From the NCBI GenBank assembly GCA_937879855.1, contig CALFMO010000041.1, positions 1-64,000 of the forward strand: a stretch of DNA of 64,000 nt. Reading direction: 5' to 3'. This DNA is from an uncultured Acidobacteriaceae bacterium (GTDB taxonomy: Bacteria; Acidobacteriota; Terriglobia; Terriglobales; Acidobacteriaceae). Below, piece by piece: positions 57,139 to 64,000 of this stretch (positions are counted from its first letter, which is position 1; every line of letters begins with the position of its first letter). Below the pieces are notes generated by a model. It ran no database searches, was not told where the DNA came from, and saw nothing but the letters and a program-made list of their open reading frames with translations. The translations under genes were made by a program, and so were the position numbers.

Positions 57139-58491
57139 ATGAAGCAGCTAAAACCAGTTCTCTGGACCAAGGGCACGTTCCTGACTCCTCAGCACCTCCA
57201 GGTTCAGGATCGCTTCATCGAGGATGCACTCAACTTTCGGCTGCAAGCCCTCAAATTCTGTCCGTGGGGATTTCGCGAACTTGCGATCAATGCGGAATTA
57301 CTGGCGGAGGGGCAGTTCGCGATTACCCGCGCCACCGGTATCTTTCCCGATGGGTTGCTGTTTGAGATTCCGGAGGCCGACCCGCCACCGCCCTCCAAAG
57401 CTCTGGCCGAATTCTTCGAACCCGGCGCCAAGAGTCTGGACATTTACCTGGCCATCCCCGACTACCGGCAACGCGGCCTGAATGTGTCCACTGGCCAGGA
57501 CGGAGGCACGCGCTATCTAGCGGAAGTGGCCGCGTTTCGTGACGAAAACACTGGGGCCAGCGAAAAGCCCATCCAGGTCGCACGAAAAAATATGCGTCTG
57601 CTAGCGGACTCGGAGAACCGCGAAGGTTCGTCCGTGCTACGCATCGCCAACGTGGAACGCAGCCCTGCCGGCGCCTTTCAGCTCAATCCGCGGTTCATTC
57701 CGCCGCTCATTGAGATCGGCGCAAGCGAGTACCTGGTGGGGTTGCTGCGCGGCTTAGTCGAGCTGCTCTCGGCCCGGAGCACACAGCTTTCGGCAGGGCG
57801 CAGGCAGAAAAATCAAAGCCTGGCAGATTTCACCGCCTCCGACATCGCGAATTTCTGGCTGCTGTATACGGTGAACTCCAACTTCCCGGTATTTTCCCAT
57901 CTCTACGAAAGCAAGATGGGACACCCCGAGGAACTCTATTCGGCGATGGTTGGCCTCGCCGGATCATTAACCACATTTTCCCAGAAGATGCGACCGCGCG
58001 ACCTTCCGCTCTACGTGCATGATTCGCTGGGACCGATTTTTTCCGAATTGGATGAGAAGCTGCGTTCGCTGCTCGAAACAGTGGTGCCCACCAACCTGGT
58101 TTCGCTCCCGTTGAAGCTGGTGCAAAACTCGATCTATGCCACCGCGATCGATCATGACAAGTATCTGCAGAACACGCGCATGTACCTGGCGGTGAGTGCC
58201 GAAACCAGCGAGGAGAACATCATTCAGAAAGTGCCGCAACTGGTGAAGGTTTGTTCCGCAACCCACATTGATCACCTGGTGCGCCAGGCTTTGCCAGGAA
58301 TTCAGCTCCGGCACCTTACCAGTCCCCCGAGCGCGATCCCGGTAAAACTGAAGTATCAATATTTTGCACTGAATCAATCCGGACCGGCTTGGGAGGCCGT
58401 GAACCGCGCTCGCAACTTTGCTGCTTACGTTCCTGGAGACTTCGCGAATCCTGCCCTGGAATTGCTCATCCTTCTTCCGCAGGCGAATTGA
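57139..58491 (+). CDS. tssK: T6SS baseplate protein TssK (second copy)
   Basis: A 450-aa TssK paralogue, equal in length to the first copy. It begins KQLKPVLWTKGTFLTPQHLQVQDRF, has GIFPDGLLFEIPEADPPPPSK, PIQVARKNMRL and ends YFALNQSGPAWEAVNRARNFAAYVPGDFANPALELLILLP, all TssK segments. The open frame reaches back to 57040, but ATG 57139 fits the family start. Nothing looks broken. Two tssK genes in one locus are unusual. This one stands alone after the effector modules, so it may serve a different baseplate version or membrane partner. Confidence 0.93.
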   Translation: MKQLKPVLWTKGTFLTPQHLQVQDRFIEDALNFRLQALKFCPWGFRELAINAELLAEGQFAITRATGIFPDGLLFEIPEADPPPPSKALAEFFEPGAKSLDIYLAIPDYRQRGLNVSTGQDGGTRYLAEVAAFRDENTGASEKPIQVARKNMRLLADSENREGSSVLRIANVERSPAGAFQLNPRFIPPLIEIGASEYLVGLLRGLVELLSARSTQLSAGRRQKNQSLADFTASDIANFWLLYTVNSNFPVFSHLYESKMGHPEELYSAMVGLAGSLTTFSQKMRPRDLPLYVHDSLGPIFSELDEKLRSLLETVVPTNLVSLPLKLVQNSIYATAIDHDKYLQNTRMYLAVSAETSEENIIQKVPQLVKVCSATHIDHLVRQALPGIQLRHLTSPPSAIPVKLKYQYFALNQSGPAWEAVNRARNFAAYVPGDFANPALELLILLPQAN

Positions 58492-58496
58492 AGAAT

Positions 58497-58563
58497 TGTT
58501 GACTGCTGATATTTGGTCTCTGATATCTGATTGAACGCAGTTTCGGCGACCCTTCAGTCAACA
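58497..58563. terminator. Inverted repeat between convergent genes
   Basis: TGTTGACTG (58497-58505) and CAGTCAACA (58555-58563) form a 9-bp stem between the converging tssK copy and the Pro-rich gene. Related short words (CAATTGC, CAACAATTG) follow. No T-run; a bidirectional end structure or intergenic repeat. Confidence 0.35.
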
Positions 58564-58601
58564 GTCAGCAATTGCCAATCAACAATTGCACCCGGCCTCT
58601 C

Positions 58602-60137
58602 TTAGTGCTTCAAGGCGAAGTAAAGGACCAGCAAAACCGCAAAAAAGAAAAGCACGGTCAGGGTCAGGATAAGCGGCCAGTAAGAAACGGTCGGCTCCGG
58701 AATCGCCACTTTCGCGGCCTTCGGCACAGGCGGGGCTGCCATCTTGGGCATTGCCGGGGCCGCTGGCATCGGAGGCGCAGATATGGAGGGAACCGACGGC
58801 ATCGATGGCACAGGTAAGCCAACTGCCGAATTGGGTGCAGCTTGCTTTTCAGAGAAGGCAGGCTCCGCGGGACGCCTTGCAGAAATGATTTGGGTGTACG
58901 GGCTCGGACCGCTCGGCGGCGCTGGCTGATTTGGAGGAGGTTCGATCGCTCGACGATTGAAAGCGTTGGTCGCGCCCTCCGACGCGGAACCGGTGTGTGG
59001 CACTACAGGCGGCTTCTCAATTACGGGAGTAGAAAATGGAGCAGGCGGCGGAATCGGCGGAATCGAGACAACAGGGGTTGAGGCAACGTAAGGCATGGGT
59101 TGCGGCGGAACGAAAGACTCCTTGGGCAGCGCCGGAAACGCCGGGGGCTCATCGAAAGCCGGTTGCGACGGTCCACTAGCGGGCGGTGTTCCAGCCGTGC
59201 CAGAGGTTCGCGACGCTAGATGTGGATTGCTGAAAAACCCCGTGAATCCTGTGCCCGCAGATTCGTTGCCTGCGACTCCCGCTCCGGGTAAGGGCTCTTC
59301 CCCGCGGGGCGCGTTAAACATCGCGGTAAATTCTCCAACGCTTTTTCGTGGAGGCTCGACTTGCTGCGCCGATACTGCTGGAGTTTCCGCCGACCCTTCC
59401 ACGCGAAACGGCCCCTGAAAAAACTTCGTGAATTCCCCAGGGCCGGGACTGTCCTTAACCGATGGTGGATTTGCTTCGGAAGAAAACTTCTGGGGCGCGA
59501 ACACGGAACTAAACGAGTCGGGGAAATTGCTGCTCGCGGCCGGTTTCCCCTGAGATGAAATAACTGGAGCCGCATTCCAATCAGGCGCGGGGCGAATCTC
59601 TGAACGGTCTGCCGCAGGCTTTGCATGCGGCGGAGCCTGCACGAGATGTTCTGCGTCCTTTACTGGTAAGCTCGGTTTGTCCGGCTTGGGGGTCGCGATA
59701 AAATCGTTGAACGCCGGGGGCGTCGCCGCAGCAGGCGCTGGCGGACGAAGCTTTCCACTGATATCGGCGGTCGGAGATTCACTCTCGGGAGTCGGCTTGG
59801 CAAGCGGCCCTGGGATCTCCTGCGTTTCCCGCGCTTGAGCCTTGTACAGCTGCACCCATTTAGTCAGCGCAGCTTCGTCCGGCATTTTCGTAACAAGATA
59901 ACCATAAAGTGTCCCGCTATAGCGGCCCGTCTCCAGCACCAGTGCCGCGGGCTCTGGGGCGACATGGCGAAATGCTTCCAGCACCCAGTGCACAGTGGGT
60001 TGATTCGGTTTTTGGGCCTCGCATTCCAAAATATGCACCAGGACGCGCTCACCCCTGACTCTGTCGTTAGCGACAAATGTTTCCACTCCACCCGTGGTGA
60101 GCGATTCCAGCAACTCGTATTTTTCCCCGAATTTCAT
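58602..60137 (-). CDS. Tail-anchored Pro-rich protein with vestigial kinase N-lobe
   Basis: ATG 60137 gives 511 aa; the open frame extends 44 codons further without family-like sequence. Residues 1-95 (KFGEKYELLESLTTGGVETF, VRGERVLVHILE, LVLETGRYSGTLYGYLVTKMP) copy the first strands of a Ser/Thr kinase, but the glycine loop is altered and the Lys, HRD and DFG are missing. A Pro/Ala/Ser-rich region of about 380 residues follows, with a recurring short motif: GEFTKFFQGPF, GEFTAMFNAP, TGFTGFFSNP. The last 25 residues are one membrane helix (LILTLTVLFFFAVLLVLYFAL), so the bulk is cytoplasmic. It could bind a kinase or T6SS partner (speculation). Confidence 0.75.
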   Translation of the reverse strand: MKFGEKYELLESLTTGGVETFVANDRVRGERVLVHILECEAQKPNQPTVHWVLEAFRHVAPEPAALVLETGRYSGTLYGYLVTKMPDEAALTKWVQLYKAQARETQEIPGPLAKPTPESESPTADISGKLRPPAPAAATPPAFNDFIATPKPDKPSLPVKDAEHLVQAPPHAKPAADRSEIRPAPDWNAAPVISSQGKPAASSNFPDSFSSVFAPQKFSSEANPPSVKDSPGPGEFTKFFQGPFRVEGSAETPAVSAQQVEPPRKSVGEFTAMFNAPRGEEPLPGAGVAGNESAGTGFTGFFSNPHLASRTSGTAGTPPASGPSQPAFDEPPAFPALPKESFVPPQPMPYVASTPVVSIPPIPPPAPFSTPVIEKPPVVPHTGSASEGATNAFNRRAIEPPPNQPAPPSGPSPYTQIISARRPAEPAFSEKQAAPNSAVGLPVPSMPSVPSISAPPMPAAPAMPKMAAPPVPKAAKVAIPEPTVSYWPLILTLTVLFFFAVLLVLYFALKH

Positions 60138-60297
60138 CTGCTTATTTCGATTTTCCTCAGAATGGGCCGACGAACGGTCACTCCCCAAAGCCTTTATCGG
60201 CGGCGACTTCCGCCGAATGCACTTGCCTTGAGGCAGGATTATACCGCGCCCTGTGGCCGTCACGAGCAAGAATGCAGGCGGGTATTGTGGCAGATAC

Positions 60298-61851
60298 TCA
60301 GGAGCAAAGCGAGCCGGTCAGGCGATCTTTGGAAATCGGAGTAATCTGCCAGGCGTCAAGCGCGGTCAATTGGGCATCGCCCCCCACCTTCAGCCTTAAG
60401 GGGCTGGACGGAATTCGATAAACACGTTTGGTGAGCGAGGTGGTTCCATTGGCAAAGACTTCAAGCACCGATCCGTCGAGGAATATATGCAGCCGTACCG
60501 GCGATCCGCTGGTTTCTGAAAGTGGCGCCGAGACATTATCCACGCGAAGTTCCCGCCCGTTAGATTTGTCGGCGCAGGAGATGGTGACAAAGTTCTCCCC
60601 ACTCTCTGATTGCAGGCGAATCTCGAATTCCTCGTTCTTGGGATGAAACTCGAGTTTAAGTTCCGCTGCCAGATCGTGAAGGCGAAGAGAATCGAAAAAC
60701 TTTTGACGCGCCGCCGAGGAAAGATCGTAGGCGATGCTGGTGTGCGCTGCTCGCAATTGATGAACTGCAGGCGCAACTTCCATTTGCAGTTCGTTCTTCG
60801 AATTCAGCGCCAAGGTGCGCGGCAACGACATCGCTCCCGCCCATCCCGCGGCAATCAGCTCAGCGTCGGGACGAGTTTCGGTAATCCAACCCCACAGAAT
60901 GCGATTGCCATTTGCGTCGAGCATTGTCTTGGCTGCGTAGTATGCGCCCCAATCAACCACTCCTTCCTTTTCGGGAGTGAAAACCTGGTTGGCGTATGTG
61001 CCCACTTTCCATCGAACTTTTCCCATCGTCGAGATCAGCAGCACATGCTTGCCTCCGAGAGGAAAAAAGTCTGGGCACTCCCACATCTCTCCGGTGTCAA
61101 CAGGATTCACACTCTGATTGCTGCTCGGAGAACCGTCGATGAGCGGATGCAGGTACGTCCACTGGCGCAGATCGCGCGAACTGTAGAGAAGGATGACTCC
61201 GCCTTTCTGGAGAATGCCGGAGCCGAGGATTAGCATCCAGTGATCGCCCTCTTTCCACAGGCACGGATCGCGAAAGCCACTGACGGCGAGCCCCGCGGGC
61301 GGTGCTGCGATCACAGGTTCAGCGCGCTTTTTCCACGCGCGCAGGTCGTCGGCTTCCGCGACGGCAAGACATTGCACTTCACGCCAGGTATGAACGCCGT
61401 CGCGCAACGTGGCTTCGGATTCCGCAGCGGGCGGAGCGACGCCCGTATAGATTATCGTGGGCCTGTCATCATCAAGGACCGCACTGCCGCTAAAAACGCC
61501 GTCGCGGTCTGGCCCTCCGGGAGTGGGCGAAAGAGCAATCTGGTCGTGTTGCCAGTGGACCATGTCGGGACTGGTCGCATGCGCCCAATTCATATTGCCC
61601 CACACGGCGGCTTGCGGATTGTACTGGTGGAACATGTGATAGCGGCCATGAAAAAAGATGGGGCCATTGGGATCGTTCATCCAATTGTGCGCAGGAAGCA
61701 GGTGGTATTGGGGACGAAGAGGATCGGAGGCTAGCTTGCGACACAAAGCCACAGATTCTGGATCGACGGAGAACGGCCAGCGGCGATTCCAACCCGGAGC
61801 GAGCGCTACGGCACCGCAGAGTTGCAAAAAAGCTCGTCGCGAGACTGGCAT
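60298..61851 (-). CDS. GH32 beta-fructosidase (levanase/invertase type), Tat-exported
   Basis: Hydrolyses fructans or sucrose by the retaining GH32 mechanism. The 517-aa protein starts SRRAFLQLCGAVAL, a twin-arginine type signal, so it acts outside the cytoplasm. The five-bladed propeller shows the nucleophile in WMNDPNG (Asp60), FRDP (Asp195) as transition-state stabiliser and WECPDFF (Glu258) as acid/base. A C-terminal beta-sandwich (about 370-510) is present with the usual DNVSAPLSE/HIFLDGSVLEVFANG segment. Complete and of normal length. No transporter or fructokinase gene is nearby, so the sugar's fate is not visible here. Confidence 0.95.
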   Translation of the reverse strand: MPVSRRAFLQLCGAVALAPGWNRRWPFSVDPESVALCRKLASDPLRPQYHLLPAHNWMNDPNGPIFFHGRYHMFHQYNPQAAVWGNMNWAHATSPDMVHWQHDQIALSPTPGGPDRDGVFSGSAVLDDDRPTIIYTGVAPPAAESEATLRDGVHTWREVQCLAVAEADDLRAWKKRAEPVIAAPPAGLAVSGFRDPCLWKEGDHWMLILGSGILQKGGVILLYSSRDLRQWTYLHPLIDGSPSSNQSVNPVDTGEMWECPDFFPLGGKHVLLISTMGKVRWKVGTYANQVFTPEKEGVVDWGAYYAAKTMLDANGNRILWGWITETRPDAELIAAGWAGAMSLPRTLALNSKNELQMEVAPAVHQLRAAHTSIAYDLSSAARQKFFDSLRLHDLAAELKLEFHPKNEEFEIRLQSESGENFVTISCADKSNGRELRVDNVSAPLSETSGSPVRLHIFLDGSVLEVFANGTTSLTKRVYRIPSSPLRLKVGGDAQLTALDAWQITPISKDRLTGSLCS

Positions 61852-61976
61852 AAAATAGAGTTTCTTCGAGTCGGAGCGCCAAACTCAGAGATCTCGTTAT
61901 GTGATAACACATCAGGGTGCGGGCGCGTGTTCGATATAATGCGGAAAAGATCGACGACTAGACTTCCCTATCCATC

Positions 61977-63731
61977 GTGTTCCGGCACCACTCCAGTTAC
62001 GCTTTCTTCGCAGTGGCGAGCCTTGCGGTTGGCTTGCTGGCGCAGACGGCGGTTCCTACCGCAAAATCCGCAGCGCGACTCGCTGTTCAGCACGGGCAAG
62101 AGGCACTGAAGAGCGGGGACATTGCTCGTGCCCGCACTGACTTTGAGAAGGCGGTTCGCCTCGCTCCCAACGATGCAGAGGCGCAATCTGCGCTAGGCTG
62201 GGTGCTTGCCCAGCAAGGGGAGGCGGACGCGGCACTGACCCATCTTCAAGCCGCGATTAAATCCAAGCCGAGCTTGGTTGAGGCGCGATTGACGCTGGCA
62301 GGAGTGCTGGCTCAGCAGGGCAGGCCAGCGGAGGCCGAGACGGAAGCGCGCAGGGCGTTGGAAATTGCGCCGGAGAACGCCGAAGCTCACCGCACGCTCG
62401 CACGGATTCTAAGCGAGCATCCAGGGGATGAGGCTCTATCGGAAATGCGGCGCGCCGTGGAACTGGCTCCGAACCGCGCTGACTTACGGGATGAACTCGG
62501 AACCATCCTGGCCCAGAGGAATCAGTTTGCCGATGCGCAAGTCGCGTTCCAGGAAGCATTGCGGTTGCGACCGAATCTCGAGCAGGCCCACGTCCATCTC
62601 GGTGTCGTCCTCTTGCAGGGAAAGGAACTGGATAGTGCGGCGGCGGAATTAGCAAAGGCAGTAGAACTATCGCCGCAAGATGGGACGGCTCATTACTATC
62701 GGGCAAAGACTCTAACCGCACAATCCAAAAATGCTGAAGCCTTGCAGGAATTTCGGAAAGCGGCCGCTCTGAAACCAGACTCGCCGGAATTGCAAATTAA
62801 TTTGGGTCTCACCTGCCAGCATGCTGGGGACAATGAATGCGCAGTCGCTGCGTTCGACGCAGCCGTCAAGCTGCGGCCCCAGGACGCCGAAGCGCACAAC
62901 GATCTTGGTTTGGCGCTGCTGCAGAAAGGCGACGCAATTGGCGCTATTCCCAACTTCAAAATGGCGGCGCAACAGCGCCCCAACGACCCGAGCTTTCGAG
63001 AAAACTTGGCCATTGCCTATCTGCAGCGAGCCGACTTCGACTCCGCGATCACCGAACTCGATGCGGCGCTGAAGTTGGCGCCCGAAGACGCCTCACTGCA
63101 CTACAACCTTGGTTTGGCTTACAAGCTGAAGGACCAGCTCGACCAGGCAGTTCCCGAATTTCAGAACGCGATCCGCTTGCAGCCCGATTTGGCGGATGCC
63201 CACTACACCCTCGGGGTTCTGTTTTGGCAGCGAGGTGAATTCGACAAAGCCACCGCTGAACTGCAAACCGCAATTCGGAATCAACCCAACTACGCTGAGG
63301 CGTATTACACGCTGGGTACGATTTTCAAACAGCAGGCAAAGCTGGCCGAAGCCGCTGCCGCGCTGCGAGAAGCGATTCGCCTGCAACCTGATTTTGCGGG
63401 GGCGCATACCACGCTGGCCGCCGTGCTGCGCCAGCAGGGTGATGCGCAGGGCGCGGCTGAAGAAGCGAAGCTGGGAGCGACGATCGCCGCCTCAGCAAAA
63501 AATCTGCAGGCGGCGACATTTTCCACGAACTCGGGAAAAAGACTGCTCGACGCGGGCGATGTGGACGGCGCAATCACCCAGTTTAGGTCGGCTATCAACT
63601 CTGCTCCGGATTATGCGGCCGCGCACTATCAACTAGCGATGGCGTTAAGCCAGCAAGGTCACAAGGATGAGGCAAGCAAGGAATTTCAGAAGGCAGCGGA
63701 ACTGGATCCGCATCTCGCGACACCCCGTTAA
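61977..63731 (+). CDS. Exported TPR protein (about 14 repeats)
   Basis: GTG 61977 starts a 584-aa protein with a signal peptide (SYAFFAVASLAVGLLAQTA). Almost the whole remainder is TPR units of 34 residues, with the typical GW/GL-YxxxGxxxxAxxxLxxAIxLxP pattern (for example ARTDFEKAVRLAPNDAEAQS and FDKATAELQTAIRNQPNYAEA). No catalytic domain. Such proteins act as periplasmic scaffolds. It is divergent from the fructosidase gene, with 125 bases between the starts. Partners unknown. Confidence 0.88.
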   Translation: MFRHHSSYAFFAVASLAVGLLAQTAVPTAKSAARLAVQHGQEALKSGDIARARTDFEKAVRLAPNDAEAQSALGWVLAQQGEADAALTHLQAAIKSKPSLVEARLTLAGVLAQQGRPAEAETEARRALEIAPENAEAHRTLARILSEHPGDEALSEMRRAVELAPNRADLRDELGTILAQRNQFADAQVAFQEALRLRPNLEQAHVHLGVVLLQGKELDSAAAELAKAVELSPQDGTAHYYRAKTLTAQSKNAEALQEFRKAAALKPDSPELQINLGLTCQHAGDNECAVAAFDAAVKLRPQDAEAHNDLGLALLQKGDAIGAIPNFKMAAQQRPNDPSFRENLAIAYLQRADFDSAITELDAALKLAPEDASLHYNLGLAYKLKDQLDQAVPEFQNAIRLQPDLADAHYTLGVLFWQRGEFDKATAELQTAIRNQPNYAEAYYTLGTIFKQQAKLAEAAAALREAIRLQPDFAGAHTTLAAVLRQQGDAQGAAEEAKLGATIAASAKNLQAATFSTNSGKRLLDAGDVDGAITQFRSAINSAPDYAAAHYQLAMALSQQGHKDEASKEFQKAAELDPHLATPR

Positions 63732-63762
63732 CGGCACTCAACGTTTGAAGGCCTAGCGAAAT

Positions 63763-64000
63763 TCAGTTGTTGCGATTCCGCACGGTTACCAAGTCCGTCA
63801 CGACCGGAACTCCATGCACGATCTTCACGTGGAGCAGCGCTTCAAACGGTTTGAGTTCGCCCACCTTTGCAACGGTCAGACGCTGCAGTAATTCCTTCAC
63901 CGAGTCTTCCCGACAAACATACTCGACCGCGGCCTGCGTCCCGAAAGTAGTAGCGCCCGCCAGGATCAGAATAGAACGTGAAGGATCCAAGCCCGGAAGC
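63763..64000 (-). CDS. Conserved hypothetical protein, C-terminal part only
   Basis: The frame enters from the right window edge and stops at 63763. The visible 78 residues read LDPSRSILILAGATTFGTQA, AVEYVCREDSVKELLQRL, then KPFEALLHVKIVHGVPVV. I recall this C-terminal domain (LILAGTxxxGTxAAxEYV) from acidobacterial proteins that have a DNA-binding or winged-helix N-terminus, but that part lies outside the window. Internal ATG codons are not proposed as starts because the frame continues upstream. Confidence 0.65.
   Translation of the reverse strand, partial: LPGLDPSRSILILAGATTFGTQAAVEYVCREDSVKELLQRLTVAKVGELKPFEALLHVKIVHGVPVVTDLVTVRNRNN

Overview
The window reads as chromosome of an Acidobacteriota-like bacterium (inference). 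The grounds are GC-rich coding sequence, several membrane-anchored Ser/Thr kinases carrying TPR or TolB-type sensor halves in the style typical of soil Acidobacteria, recurrent acidobacterial hypothetical proteins, and a type VI secretion system (T6SS) without tssJ. No tRNA, rRNA or CRISPR array was found.

Left part (1-16.6 kb). Three receptor-like Ser/Thr kinases on the minus strand (828-3227, 6574-9435, 13850-16483) alternate with a secreted coiled-coil protein plus a membrane diguanylate cyclase (3706-6229). Kinases 1 and 2 share a sigma70-type promoter and a 22-bp upstream element at the same distance, and kinase 1 is followed by a fossil of a kinase-2-like 3' end. They therefore look like duplicates with exchanged sensor halves. 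Between kinases 2 and 3 sits a pile of mobile DNA: an IS110-family transposase, a truncated tyrosine recombinase, direct repeats resembling an IS end, and a complete group II intron with its reverse transcriptase.

Middle (16.6-23.4 kb). This is a decayed accessory region with small hypothetical genes, a multiply frameshifted serine recombinase next to a nested inverted repeat, a likely degenerate P-loop protein of 576 aa, and fossils of other genes, including a DUF899 thioredoxin-like protein. A DegT-type aminotransferase (23438-24553) closes it.

Right part (24.8-58.5 kb). This is a full T6SS locus. tssK-tssL-tssM run rightward. A minus-strand block encodes a PP2C phosphatase, a cytosolic Ser/Thr kinase and a large exported repeat protein. 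A long rightward operon then carries a cyclase-fold membrane protein, an unusual TssB-TssC fusion, tssB, tssC, hcp, tagJ, tssA, tssE, tssF, tssG, clpV and vgrG. After vgrG come two candidate payload modules: an exported protein plus a Cys/His amidase-like protein, and a zinc metallopeptidase plus a PAAR-like protein on the other strand. A second tssK (57139-58491) lies at the far end. TssK/E/F/G form the baseplate, TssL/M the membrane complex, TssA caps it, TssB/C form the sheath, Hcp the tube, VgrG/PAAR the tip, and ClpV recycles the sheath. The kinase/phosphatase pair presumably controls firing, but no FHA protein is present in the window.

Right end (58.6-64 kb). Here lie a tail-anchored Pro-rich protein with a vestigial kinase N-lobe, a Tat-exported GH32 fructosidase, a large exported TPR protein, and the C-terminal end of a gene running off the window.
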